64,000 nt of DNA from Paenibacillus sp. RC67. GTDB lineage: Bacteria; Bacillota; Bacilli; Paenibacillales; NBRC-103111. Shown piece after piece: positions 53,806 through 62,962 of the stretch. The stretch lies in contig NZ_CP125098.1 in the NCBI RefSeq assembly GCF_030020805.1, positions 3,681,501 to 3,745,500 on the forward strand, written 5' to 3'. Below the pieces are notes generated by a model. It made no database searches, was not told the DNA's origin, and saw nothing but the letters and a program-made list of their open reading frames with translations. The position numbers and the translations under genes are program-made. How positions within the stretch are numbered: the first letter of the stretch is position 1; each line of letters begins with the position of its first letter.

Positions 53806-53948
53806 ATTGGTTTGCAAGCTTGAGAAAACCCAATCATTCTAGAAAATTGAAAATTTCATTAAAGGGACATATGTCCTTAATTATGTTCTCTTTTTTATAT
53901 ATTAATAGGAGTGACGAAATACATTTTATTTTGATGGGGGCAGGTTTA

Positions 53949-54524
53949 ATGGAATATAACCATATTATTACTTTAATTAAGGAAATGGAGAGATTGAAAA
54001 ATAATACAAGAACCGCATGGACAAGTACAGGCAGACAAGAAAGCATAGCGGAACACTCTTGGCGGCTCACCATGTTCAGTATGGTTTTAGAAGAGTATTT
54101 GCATGATATAGATTTCAACAAAGTGCTGCGTTTATCTCTAATACATGACTTGGGTGAAGCTTATGAAGGGGATGTATCGGCTACAATTGCAGTGGACCCT
54201 GTAATGAAATTAAAAAAGGAAGAAGAAGCGCTTCAAAGACTAATAGCTCCGCTTTCAGAAAAAACTCGACAAACGTTCTTGGAACTATGGTGGGAATATA
54301 ATAAAGGGGAAACCAGGGAAGCTAGGCTCGTAAAAGCGCTGGATAAAATGGAAACGATAATTCAACATAATCAGGGGGCTAATCCAACTGATTTTGATTA
54401 TCTTTTCAATCTTGAATACGGAAAGACACACGCACAATTTGACCTAATGATTCAATCTCTTAGAGAAATTGTAGATCAAGAAACCCTTATTCAAGCTAAC
54501 AACAAGAAATTGGAATCACATTAA
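53949..54524 (+). CDS. HD-domain hydrolase (HDDC2/YfbR-like 5'-nucleotidase family)
   Basis: A 191-residue protein with HD-superfamily metal ligands: SIAEHSWR (about residue 33), LSLIHDLGEAYEGD (about 62-75; the HD dyad) and a downstream Asp in ALDKMETIIQH. Family members dephosphorylate deoxynucleoside monophosphates. The ATG at 53949 follows GGGGGCAGG; upstream in-frame starts lie in AT-rich DNA without a site. It is outside the glycan locus. Confidence 0.85.
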   Translation: MEYNHIITLIKEMERLKNNTRTAWTSTGRQESIAEHSWRLTMFSMVLEEYLHDIDFNKVLRLSLIHDLGEAYEGDVSATIAVDPVMKLKKEEEALQRLIAPLSEKTRQTFLELWWEYNKGETREARLVKALDKMETIIQHNQGANPTDFDYLFNLEYGKTHAQFDLMIQSLREIVDQETLIQANNKKLESH

Positions 54525-54786
54525 TAAAGGAACTACATATGATTAAACCCTCCCCCCGAATTTGGGATATCTCGCCAGGGAGAAAGTTGAAAACACCCAT
54601 GTTTTATGCAGCTACCGGCATAGATTGGCAGACGTGTTCTGCAAATGGGCAAGATAGTTGAAGATCAATTACGCTGAGTGTACCATCCTCTCTTGCTGTT
54701 TTTTTCGGCGGATTGAGTGCGTGAACCTCTTAATCGTAGTGGGCATAAGCTGATAATATATGTCGAATTGAGAGGGTGTCTTGTAC

Positions 54787-55674
54787 ATGTTTCCTTATCC
54801 CCAAGAAATTCATCAATCTCCTTTTCCCGATTATAGGTTTAGTCCCCGCGATTATTATAACTCCCCTTATTCCGAAGGATGGTGGTACCGGAACATCGGT
54901 GCCATCGAAACGGATGAAAGATACCGTTCACCCGCACAGCAACGGCTTACTTTCGTGCTTGTGCATGGCTCTTGGGCTGACGCTCACTTCTGGGACGGCG
55001 TAGCGGCCGTGCTGCGCAGACAAGGTCACACCGTCTACACGCCGGAATACGCAGGTCATGGGAAAGATCCGAACAAAAATGTCACGCACGCAATGGTTAC
55101 GATGTCCGTCGTTGATTTTATAATGAAACTGAACCTGCGCAACTTCATTCTCGTTGGGCACAGCTTCGGCGGATCTGTCATCCAAAAGGCTGCCGAACAG
55201 GTACCGGATCGCATCAAGCGCCTTGTATTCTGGGACGCGTTCGTACTGAGAGATGGCCAATCTGTTGCCGACGAGTTACCGCCCCAAACGAGACAAGGTT
55301 TCGAGCAGCTCAGAGCTGGCTCGAAGGACGATACAATCATGCTTCCATTTCCTCTGTTTCGGGATTTGTTCGTCAATACGGCCACCTTGGAGGAAGCCAG
55401 ACGAATGTATGAAAGTGTCATTCCGGAGCCAGCCAGACCACTTTTCGAGAAGCTGGATCTTAAGGCGTTCTATTCAGTACCTGTACCCAAAAGTTATATT
55501 TATTTTTTCCAAGACAATGCATTGCCACAAGGAGAGGGCTTAGGCTGGAATCCACATATGTCCACACGTCTTGGACAATTCCGCCTTATTGTAGGCGACG
55601 GGGACCACTTTACGGATACTCGCACAAGGCCGGACATGCTGGCGAAGAAGCTTTATGAGGCGGGGCGGGACTGA
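54787..55674 (+). CDS. Alpha/beta hydrolase
   Basis: About 295 residues. The N-terminal ~45 residues are rich in Pro, Tyr and Phe and atypical for the fold. The core then begins with FVLVHGSWADAHFWD (oxyanion-hole region), the nucleophile elbow is VGHSFGGSV (Ser at about residue 123), and the catalytic His is in GDGDHFTDT near the C-terminus. This pattern is typical of small esterases/amidases such as salicylate esterase-like proteins. TTG 54781 or ATG 54787 could start; GAGAGGG lies upstream. Confidence 0.85.
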   Translation: MFPYPQEIHQSPFPDYRFSPRDYYNSPYSEGWWYRNIGAIETDERYRSPAQQRLTFVLVHGSWADAHFWDGVAAVLRRQGHTVYTPEYAGHGKDPNKNVTHAMVTMSVVDFIMKLNLRNFILVGHSFGGSVIQKAAEQVPDRIKRLVFWDAFVLRDGQSVADELPPQTRQGFEQLRAGSKDDTIMLPFPLFRDLFVNTATLEEARRMYESVIPEPARPLFEKLDLKAFYSVPVPKSYIYFFQDNALPQGEGLGWNPHMSTRLGQFRLIVGDGDHFTDTRTRPDMLAKKLYEAGRD

Positions 55675-55843
55675 GGTACTGTGAGTGTATATTATTGTAT
55701 GAGCCTGCGTAACCGCTTTTTGCTAACAGGCAGCATAGTGTAGTTCAGGAAAATTCGGCTTTACTAAAGTTCTCCCGTTTTACTGCTTAAGAAATTAGAT
55801 TATAGTTGAGGCAGCCATGATTCTTTGCTAATATTTTCAATGA

Positions 55844-56008
55844 AAGGGGGTCGATTTTGATGGCAAATCATTTTGCCAGCATGTCACACGGCTCATGCAA
55901 AGCCTATTCTTAAGGCGAACCTTTGCATGGGCGGACGAAAAAATAACCCTGTTCGACCGCAAGACGTATCAAGGGATGGGCTTTGCACCTTATTGCTCAG
56001 TTAAATAA
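55844..56008 (+). other. Start-less coding remnant
   Basis: An open stretch of 54 codons ending in TAA at 56006, containing WADEKITLFDRKTYQGMGF, reads like the tail of a lost gene. No ATG in frame fits, and the family is not recognised. The rest of 55675-56026 holds no gene I can support. Confidence 0.35.
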
Positions 56009-56026
56009 ATAAGGGAGTTGAGTGCA

Positions 56027-57178
56027 TTGACCAATCCATTGATTAGTAAACGTCAAAATCTCATGGATCTACAAATTCAAGTCAAACAGTTGTTGGATGA
56101 GCTCGCGGAAAAAGATACAGGCGCAGGATTCCAAGCAGCAGCCTATTGGCACGGAGAGTTAGTTCTGAATGTTTTTTCAGGAAGTGCTGATTCCGCAGGA
56201 CAACGATCCGTTGCTTCGGATACCTTATTCGTTATGCAATCTTGCTCCAAAGGCGTTGTTTCAACGGCTATTCATATTCTAGTCCAACAGGGCAAATTGG
56301 CATATGATGAGAAGATCTCCCATTACTGGCCCGAGTTCGGAGCGAATGGCAAGGAAAAGATTACGCTTCGCCAGGTGCTTACTCATACAGCAGGTATTCC
56401 CTTGATGCCCACGTACGCGGATATGCGACTCATCACTGATTGGCGAGCGATGGTCAAAGAGATGGAGAAGCTACAGCCAATCTGGGAACCTGGTACGAAG
56501 TCAGGTTATCATGGTTTGACTTTCGGCTGGATCTTGGGGGAAACTGCATCCCGAGCGGATGGCCGGACTTTTGCTCGAATTGTTCAAGACGAGATATGCA
56601 AGCCTTTAGGTATCGAAAAAGAACTGTACTTAGGCGCTTCGTCGGAAGCGGAATCTCGTATGGCCGAGATTAGCGGTGAAGCCGTACCCATTGCTTCCAT
56701 GCCGGATGACATGCTTTTTAAACGAGTTCTGCCTCCTGCCCTGGTCCCTGTTGCAAATCCGGAATGGAATTCACCATGGTTCCATGCTGCGGCCGTACCC
56801 GCAGTGAATGTGGTCGCTACGGCACAAGCATTAGCGTGTATGTATGCTTCACTAATTGGCGAGGGTGTGAAGGGGAGACGTCTGCTCGAACCAACTTATA
56901 TAGCGGAGGCGAACTCACTGCATTTCGAAGGCATCGACGAGGTGGGGCTCGCTCCCAATAGATTGGGACTTGGTTATAGCCTTGGCCAAGAGGGTGATGT
57001 CATGGGAGGTAAGCCGACAGCTTTTGGCTATTCGGGTTTAGGCGGTATGATTGGGTATGCTGATCCATCGAATTGCCTTGCCGTGGCGGTGCTGTGTAAT
57101 CGTATGAAGGTTGGAAGGGGAGAGCGGTCCCCTGATCGACTTGTAACTGATCTAATACGCGAGAAACTAGGACAATAA
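56027..57178 (+). CDS. Serine beta-lactamase-like esterase (class C / EstB family)
   Basis: A 383-residue serine hydrolase with the SxxK catalytic motif in MQSCSKGVVS (about residues 70-79), the Tyr motif in SGYHGLTFG (about 162) and a C-terminal FGYSGLGGMIG in the KTG position. It has no signal peptide, arguing for an esterase/peptidase rather than a secreted beta-lactamase. The TTG at 56027 stands nine bases from AAGGGAG; the TTG at 56018 is adjacent to it and unlikely. Confidence 0.85.
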   Translation: MTNPLISKRQNLMDLQIQVKQLLDELAEKDTGAGFQAAAYWHGELVLNVFSGSADSAGQRSVASDTLFVMQSCSKGVVSTAIHILVQQGKLAYDEKISHYWPEFGANGKEKITLRQVLTHTAGIPLMPTYADMRLITDWRAMVKEMEKLQPIWEPGTKSGYHGLTFGWILGETASRADGRTFARIVQDEICKPLGIEKELYLGASSEAESRMAEISGEAVPIASMPDDMLFKRVLPPALVPVANPEWNSPWFHAAAVPAVNVVATAQALACMYASLIGEGVKGRRLLEPTYIAEANSLHFEGIDEVGLAPNRLGLGYSLGQEGDVMGGKPTAFGYSGLGGMIGYADPSNCLAVAVLCNRMKVGRGERSPDRLVTDLIREKLGQ

Positions 57179-57230
57179 CGTTGGGAATTTTGAATTAACG
57201 AACATACGCATAAGCAATTTTTACTCCTAA

Positions 57231-57284
57231 ACAAGACTTCTCAGTCTTGTCAGGCTGCCGAGAAAGTCTCGGCGGCTATTTTTT
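57231..57284 (+). terminator. Two tandem hairpins, second with T run
   Basis: Hairpin 1: ACAAGACT-TCTC-AGTCTTGT (57231-57250). Hairpin 2: GCCGAGA-AAG-TCTCGGC (57257-57273), extended by GGC/GGCT and followed by ATTTTTT. The second is a terminator of the esterase gene. Confidence 0.8.
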
Positions 57285-57294
57285 ATGTTCAATT

Positions 57295-57843
57295 CGTACT
57301 GATCAAGGTAAACAAAATGCAGACGGCGGCTGGTTGAACGGTATGATTCCCAGTATTATGACCCCTGGAAACCATGAATACAAGAAGATCGAACCAAGCG
57401 CGAAAAAAGGCCTCTCGCCGTATTGGCGTCCGCAGTTTGCCCAGCCGGAGAACGGGCCCGCTGGCTTAGAGGAAACCGTCTATTATACAGACTATCTATA
57501 TGCGCATCATCTCTCAATACTAATACGAAGTTTGTGAAATTGGACACGCAGGTGGCATGGCTTGAACAGATCCTGGCCAACAACCCGAATCAATGGGCGG
57601 TCCTAACGTCCATCATCCGATCTTTACCAACTCTCCGGACCGAGACAACATTGAAGTCGGTGAAAAGCTGCTTCTTCTTATGAAACATACAATGTTGATT
57701 TAGTGCTTCAAGGTCATGATCACAGCTACGCGTGCGGCCAAATCAGCGACCTTCCGTCGGGAACAAACGGTAAGAGTTCAAAGAGCGGCACCGTATTTGT
57801 CGTCTCTTTTGCTGGTACTCATATGAAGGTGGATAGCTTTTAA
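57295..57843 (+). pseudogene. Purple acid phosphatase-type metallophosphoesterase, decayed
   Basis: Fragments in three frames spell a metallophosphatase: NGMIPSIMTPGNHEYKK, then KFVKLDTQVAWLEQILANN, then HHPIFTNSPDRDN, then VDLVLQGHDHSYARG-like sequence and VFVVSFAGTHMKVD. GNHE, HHP and GHDH are the metal-binding motifs. Frames switch at about 57510-57520, 57615 and 57685, and both ends are missing. It is non-functional. Confidence 0.75.
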
Positions 57844-58127
57844 AACCGTGGCAGATTTGAAAGTATTGCGTTCCTTCAAGCATAAAAGTACCGTATCTGA
57901 ACCCAGAAATAGTTTATGCAGCTCCTATTTCTTTACTCTTTGCTACGCTTCTTGACGGGAAATTCTCGAATTGAACAGGGAGGGTAGTCTTGTCTTAATT
58001 ATGGCATAATAACCTGGTCGAAAGGGCAGAATGCAGGCGTATCAATCAATAGATTAAGGGTCCGGGTGAAAGATGTACTCGTCCTGCCGATGATTATGGA
58101 AATTTAACCGAATGGGAGATCCGATCT

Positions 58128-59362
58128 ATGACGAATGAAATAAGTGAAGCCATAGGCAGGCTTGCGGTTCCTTTGTCCGATGAAGTGTCTTTCAGTAAAC
58201 TAATTGATCGTATGGGGGAGGCGGAATTTGCACTTCTTGGAGAGGCCTCCCATGGCACTTCGGAATTTTATACGATACGTACTGAGCTATCTAAACGGTT
58301 AATAACGGAAAAAGGCTTCCGGTTTATCGCCGTAGAAGGCGATTGGCCTTCCTGCTTTACCTTTAATCGTTATGTGAAGGGATATCCGGAGGCCGGTTCG
58401 AACGCGAGGGAAGCATTGAAGGATTTTAACCGTTGGCCCACCTGGATGTGGGCGAATGAAGAAGTGCTCCATTTGGCGGATTGGCTTCGTGAATTCAATA
58501 GGGATAAGCCGGAGGATGAAAAGATCGGCTTTTATGGAATGGATGTATACAGTTTGTGGGAATCCATGAATGAGCTGATGAACTATTTCCATTCGAAGGA
58601 CCCGAACAATCTGCAAGCAGCCCAGAAGGCTCTGGAATGTTTCGAGCCATACAGTCATGACGAGCAGTCCTACGGAGTTTCCGCGTCTCTGTACGGGGAA
58701 GGCTGTGAAGACGAGGTGATTGAGCTGCTTAAACGGCTGCAGGACCGTTGGAAACAGGTTGAGCCGCGGCATCTAGAAGAAAGAGAGCTGGCACTAAGCG
58801 CTGAGCTTAACGCATGATCAGGCATGATGCTGAATCGTGGAACCTAAGGGACCGGCATATGGTCAACGTGCTGGAAAGATTGATGGAGTTTCATGGGGAT
58901 GGGGCTAAATGTATCATATGGGCGCACAACACGCATGTTGGAGATGCCCGCGCGACGGATATGGAAGAAGATGGCATGGTCAATATCGGGCAGCTGCTGC
59001 GGGAAACATACGACGGGCAAGTCTATGCTGTTGGTTTAGGGACGTACCAGGGCACCGTCATCGCCGGCAAGGAGTGGGGAGCTCCTCTGAAAGTCATGAC
59101 CGTACCGCCTGCGATTGCCGGCAGCTGGGAGGAACTGCTTCATCGCAAGGGTCCGGACGATCAGCTTCTTATGTTCGATGCACACTCGTCTTGGTCGGCT
59201 CAGAAACCCATAGGTCATCGGGCGATTGGCGTCGTCTATCATCCTCGCAGGGAAAGAGGGAATTATGTTCCCACAATTATTGAACTGCGATATGATGCTT
59301 TTATCTTTGTAGACCGTTCGAGGGCGCTTACACCGGTTGTGGTGGAGCCACTCTTCGTTTAA
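58128..59362 (+). pseudogene. Erythromycin esterase-family protein, split by an internal deletion
   Basis: Frame 1 (58128-58817, 229 residues) contains LLGEASHGTSEFYTIR and EGDWPSC, the N-terminal catalytic region. Frame 2 (58814-59362, 182 residues) begins MIRHDAESWNLRDRHM and contains WAHNTHVGDA and GTYQGT, the C-terminal half. Between SAELNA and MIRHD, about 15 family residues are missing and the frame changes, leaving an ATGA overlap. The halves might fold together as a split protein, but a disrupted gene is more likely. Resistance should not be inferred. Confidence 0.8.
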
Positions 59363-59434
59363 TTTCTTATTTATCTAAATGAATACTTGCGCTGCGCTGC
59401 AGACGACAATCACAGAAGAAAAGGGAGTGATATC

Positions 59435-59749
59435 ATGAATACAGAGGATCGGATCATGTCAGCCTTGGAGGAAGTGATAGACCCAGAGATCGGTGTGAAC
59501 GTTGTCGATCTCGGATTGATTTATGGGATCACCGTCGACGATAAAGGATCGGCTATCATTCGGATGACTTTAACCGTACCGGAATGCCCTTTAGCGGACG
59601 ATATTGTAGCAGATGTGAAACAAGCGGCTTCTAAGGTGAACGGGATCCAGCATGTGGAGGTTCAGCTAGTTTGGGAACCAAGGTGGACTCCTGCCCTGAT
59701 GAATGACCAGGCAAGAGAAGAAATTCGTGCACGGCAGTCGCTTGTATAA
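59435..59749 (+). CDS. MIP18/DUF59-family iron-sulfur assembly-type protein
   Basis: A 104-residue protein with the DUF59 pattern: ALEEVIDPEIGVNVVDLGLI at the N-terminus, the conserved Cys in TVPECPLAD and a C-terminal VQLVWEPRWTPALM. Members (PaaD, SufT, MIP18) assist Fe-S cluster assembly or maturation of metalloenzymes. The ATG at 59435 has AAGGGAG upstream. It is monocistronic with its own terminator. Confidence 0.88.
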   Translation: MNTEDRIMSALEEVIDPEIGVNVVDLGLIYGITVDDKGSAIIRMTLTVPECPLADDIVADVKQAASKVNGIQHVEVQLVWEPRWTPALMNDQAREEIRARQSLV

Positions 59750-59826
59750 AGGTACTTTAACTAAAGGGCAGCTTTGAATGGGCAAGGGAAGAATAGCAGC
59801 AAATATTCAAGATCTTGAACAGAAAT

Positions 59827-59857
59827 AAAAGCGCACTGTCTCAGACAATGCGTTTTT
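59827..59857 (+). terminator. Rho-independent terminator
   Basis: Stem around CGCA-CTGTCT / AGACA-ATGCG followed by TTTTT. Confidence 0.8.
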
Positions 59858-59880
59858 GTTCTATCTTTATTTTCAACCAT

Positions 59881-59957
59881 TTGACAGACGGAGAACTATG
59901 AAACATAATTAGAATGAACATTCGATCTAATCGTTTTTTAAAATGTTCGTTCAATCT
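59881..59957 (+). promoter_or_regulatory. Promoter and two TetR-type operators of the SDR gene
   Basis: -35 TTGACA (59881-59886), 17-base spacer, -10 CATAAT (59904-59909). Operator 1, GAATGAACATTCGATCTAA (59912-59930), begins at the transcription start. Operator 2, AATGTTCGTTCAATCTAA, follows near 59941. A matching box, GAATGAACGTTCGATTTAA (60910-60928), precedes the TetR gene. Confidence 0.65.
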
Positions 59958-59976
59958 AATGTTTGGAGGTTTAGTT

Positions 59977-60798
59977 ATGATTAAAACAGTCTTTATTACG
60001 GGTACCAGTTCAGGATTGGGTAAACTAACAGCGATTCGATTTGCTAAATTGGGATGGAACGTAGCGGCCACCATGCGTACGCCAGAGAAAGAAACGGAAT
60101 TAACGGCTTATGGCAATATTAAAATCTTCAAACTGGACGTCACTAAAGTGGAGCAAGTTCAATCAGCAGCGGATCAAGCTGTAGCCGCATTCTGAAAGAT
60201 TGACGTCGTCGTCAATAGTGCTGGTATGGGCACGTACGGTGCGTTGGAATTGGCCAATGAGGAAGCGATAGATTGGCAGTTCGCCGTGAATAACCGGGGA
60301 CCGATCAATGTGATTCGTAAATTTATCCCACACTACAGAGCCAATGGCGGAGGCATGTTTATTAACATCAGCTCCTTCATGGGGATTACAACAGCGGTGC
60401 CGCTCGGATCACTTTACAACATGTCCAAGTTCGATTTGGAGGGATTGACGGAAGGTCTTTATTACGAACTGAAGCCATTGAATATTAAGCTTAGATTGAT
60501 CGAGCAAGGCGGTTCTTCAGGAAATAATTTTAGGGAAAATATCACATGGAACAAAGATGAAAACATTAAAGACTACGATGATCTAATGACGAAAGTAAAT
60601 AATCTAATGATAACTTCGGAAGCAAGCCGCCGCTTGGATGATCCTCAGGATATCGTGGATGCTATTGTAGCTGTGGCAACAGGAGAAAGTAATAAGTTCC
60701 GCACTGTCATTGGCGCAGCGGGCAACGATCTCATGGCTCTTAGAAATTCCGTACCGATTGAAGAATATTTGGAGACCATTGCTAGGGACTATATGTAA
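59977..60798 (+). pseudogene. SDR-family oxidoreductase with in-frame TGA
   Basis: A 273-codon short-chain dehydrogenase: cofactor motif ITGTSSGLGK, NSAGMGTYG, and the catalytic tyrosine in GSLYNMSKFD (YxxxK). Codon 73 is TGA (60193-60195), where relatives have glycine (AFGKIDVVVN); the frame is otherwise intact on both sides. A single G-to-T change (GGA to TGA) explains it. The ATG at 59977 has GGAGG upstream. It is controlled by the TetR gene downstream via shared operators. Confidence 0.8.
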
Positions 60799-60908
60799 AG
60801 ATAATAAATCCATGTCTTGAAATTATAATAAGGGATTGGGCGCTGATTGAGATCAACATCAATGAATCGGCTTCATTGACTGAAGTCTGCATTAGGTGTA
60901 TGCTAAAT

Positions 60909-60929
60909 AGAATGAACGTTCGATTTAAA
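60909..60929 (+). promoter_or_regulatory. TetR operator before the TetR gene
   Basis: GAATGAACGTTCGATTTAA with the central palindrome GAACGTTC, the same box as before the SDR gene; implies autoregulation. Confidence 0.6.
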
Positions 60930-60948
60930 ATGAGAAAGGAGGAGACGA

Positions 60949-61548
60949 ATGTTTGAGAAGTACAATAAGGTCCAGCGGTCCGTCCTCGAAACGACACTTA
61001 ACATCATCATTAGGAAGGAATTACAGGCTACCTCAATGGCGCTAATCGCAAAAGAATCTGGCGTATCAACGGGGAGCATTTATCACTATTTTCAAAGTAA
61101 AGAAGATATCGTTAACGAGTTGTACAAAGCGATTGTTACGTTTAACGGAGAGTATGTGCGTGAAGGTTTATTGCAGGGCAGAACGATTCGTGAAAAGTTC
61201 GAAATGGGTTGGAGCCGAGTCCTCAACTTGGGTAAAAAATATCCACAGGGCTTTCAATTTATTGAGCAATATTCTTTCTCACCCTACATTTACGACGAGA
61301 TAAAGCAGGCAGTCTATACAGGCGGCTGGTGCGAGCCGATGAACAAGTTGTACGAAGAAGCCGTTCAGCAGAAGCTCTTTATCCCAATGAATCCGAAAAT
61401 GATGGTTCAGATGCATTATGGGCAATTTGTTTACATGTTGAAAGCTGAGATCCACGGTATTTACGAATTAACCAGCGAAAGCATCCACGAAGCAATCCGT
61501 TCCTGCTGGAATGCTGTGTATCTCACGGAAGTTGCATTGATGGAGTGA
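60949..61548 (+). CDS. TetR/AcrR-family transcriptional regulator
   Basis: A 199-residue protein with an N-terminal TetR HTH: TSMALIAKESGVSTGSIYHYF (about residues 25-45), then SKEDIVNELYKAI, and a ligand-binding helical domain after residue ~60. AAAGGAGGAG precedes the ATG. It lies behind the broken SDR gene, and both carry the same GAATGAAC-type operator, so it likely represses both. Confidence 0.9.
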   Translation: MFEKYNKVQRSVLETTLNIIIRKELQATSMALIAKESGVSTGSIYHYFQSKEDIVNELYKAIVTFNGEYVREGLLQGRTIREKFEMGWSRVLNLGKKYPQGFQFIEQYSFSPYIYDEIKQAVYTGGWCEPMNKLYEEAVQQKLFIPMNPKMMVQMHYGQFVYMLKAEIHGIYELTSESIHEAIRSCWNAVYLTEVALME

Positions 61549-61574
61549 TAGATTATGAGCTTAGAGCTGCCAGA

Positions 61575-61626
61575 GCACCCCGATTGTTAGACACACATCT
61601 AACAACGAGGTGCTTTTCGTTTTTAC
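61575..61626. terminator. Terminator between convergent TetR and DUF3189 genes
   Basis: A long stem GCACC-CCG-TTGTTAGA / TCTAACAA-CG-GGTGC with an ACACA loop, followed by TTTTCGTTTTT. Confidence 0.8.
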
Positions 61627-61716
61627 ATAATTGGGATTATCCCGATTTGCCGAAGCCAGTTCCAGAAATAAAGGATGGAACAATTGGACGATCAAAGAAA
61701 GTGCTTTTATAGAACA

Positions 61717-62241
61717 TTATGTTTCAACTACGGAAATGGGGACATTTTTGTTTTCCAACACAATAATGGACCCAGCTTTGATATTTTTAGTATTTTTCGT
61801 ATGGGTAACTAATTGAAGAATGTTTTGACAACATTGCTTAGCCCCAATTACTAATAGTGGAACTCCGATAAAATCAATTTTTAACCTTCTTGAAAAAAGT
61901 CCGCCAATGGTCATGGCAAACGGCACAGTCGGTGAAGTATTAGAGAAAACTATAGTTTCATTTGATTGAAATCTATCTTGAAGTATCACACTCAAATTTT
62001 TTAATGCTGGGACAACAACCTTTGATGATCCTCGACCGACTGTGTAAACCGAATCCCCGTTTTCGTCCACACCATGAAAGATGAGTTTCCCCATATCTGA
62101 AGTTTGTAATTTGTTAAAATAATCCACGCTTACTATTTCTTCTTTAGTAAGTTTTCGATTAACCGGCAATCTATTTAGATGATATGCTGCTGCCAAGGAA
62201 GTCGTATGGGTGCCACCGTAATCATTATATATGTAAATCAC
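61717..62241 (-). CDS. DUF3189-family protein
   Basis: A 174-residue protein beginning IYIYNDYGGTHTTSLAAAYH, the characteristic N-terminus of DUF3189 (a YGGTHTS-type loop resembling a nucleotide-binding segment), followed by KLIFHGVDENGDSVYTVGRG. Family function is unknown; it is typical of spore-forming Bacillota. The GTG start has AAGGAGTG upstream. AT-rich and transcribed opposite to its neighbours. Confidence 0.75.
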   Translation of the reverse strand: MIYIYNDYGGTHTTSLAAAYHLNRLPVNRKLTKEEIVSVDYFNKLQTSDMGKLIFHGVDENGDSVYTVGRGSSKVVVPALKNLSVILQDRFQSNETIVFSNTSPTVPFAMTIGGLFSRRLKIDFIGVPLLVIGAKQCCQNILQLVTHTKNTKNIKAGSIIVLENKNVPISVVET

Positions 62242-62461
62242 GTGATCACTCCTTGTCCATTTATATACTAATTCGGTTTATTATTGTCATTAACTTATTA
62301 AAGCATTCGAAATAGGTATATCCGTACAGATTTGTCGACGAATTCAGGTTAATAATGACGAGTTTATTGTTTTGGAACTGTGTAATCACTCAAGCAGTTC
62401 AGTTTGTACATTGTGAGTGAAGCAGAAGGGGGTGGCAAAGACGTTAAATAATCAAACCTCA

Positions 62462-62491
62462 TTTACATACATACTGCATGTATGTTAATAT
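62462..62491 (+). promoter_or_regulatory. Promoter with TetR-type palindrome before the VOC gene
   Basis: -35 TTTACA (62462-62467), 18-base spacer, -10 TAATAT (62486-62491). The spacer is filled by ACATACAT-N5-ATGTATGT (62465-62485). The TetR gene at the window end is the natural candidate ligand. Confidence 0.6.
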
Positions 62492-62521
62492 AAGATCTAT
62501 CATAACCGAGAGGGTGTAATT

Positions 62522-62950
62522 ATGAAAATATCCAGTTTTTATCCCGTCATTTTAACAGATCAAGTTAATTCCACGGCAGCATTTTACGAGGATCACTTTG
62601 GATTCAAGAAGATGTTTGAGGCGGACTGGTATGTCAGCTTGAAAATGCCCGGCAATGACATACCTTACGAATTGGCTATTCTTGACGCTTCTCATCCGAC
62701 CATTCCTGACGCATACAGGACAAAAGTAAGAGGGCTGATTCTTAATTTCGAAGTGGATGATGTTGATGCTGAATACGAACGTCTCATTCGAGGAGCCAAG
62801 CTACCACTGGAGCTCGATATCCGGAGTGAGGCTTTTGGACAGCGGCATTTCATTACCTCTGATCCCAACGGCATATTGATCGATATCATTACTGTTATCC
62901 CGCCTTCAAATGATTTTAGTACCCAATATTCCGAAGAAATCTGGAAATAA
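62522..62950 (+). CDS. VOC-family (glyoxalase/bleomycin-resistance-like) protein
   Basis: A 142-residue single VOC module with [22 protein letters not shown] at the N-terminus, the [12 protein letters not shown] helix and a C-terminal [14 protein letters not shown], the metal-ligand strand position. The reaction is unknown. GAGAGGGTG precedes the ATG. First gene of an apparent operon with the AlkD-like and TetR genes. Confidence 0.85.
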   Translation: MKISSFYPVILTDQVNSTAAFYEDHFGFKKMFEADWYVSLKMPGNDIPYELAILDASHPTIPDAYRTKVRGLILNFEVDDVDAEYERLIRGAKLPLELDIRSEAFGQRHFITSDPNGILIDIITVIPPSNDFSTQYSEEIWK

Positions 62951-62962
62951 GGGAGTAGTTGC

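Noticed and set aside
56027..57178. Beta-lactam resistance gene
   Set aside because: No signal peptide and the KTG motif is replaced, fitting an EstB-type esterase rather than a secreted beta-lactamase.
60193..60195. TGA as selenocysteine
   Set aside because: Relatives have glycine at this place, no SECIS-like hairpin follows, and no selenium genes are seen.
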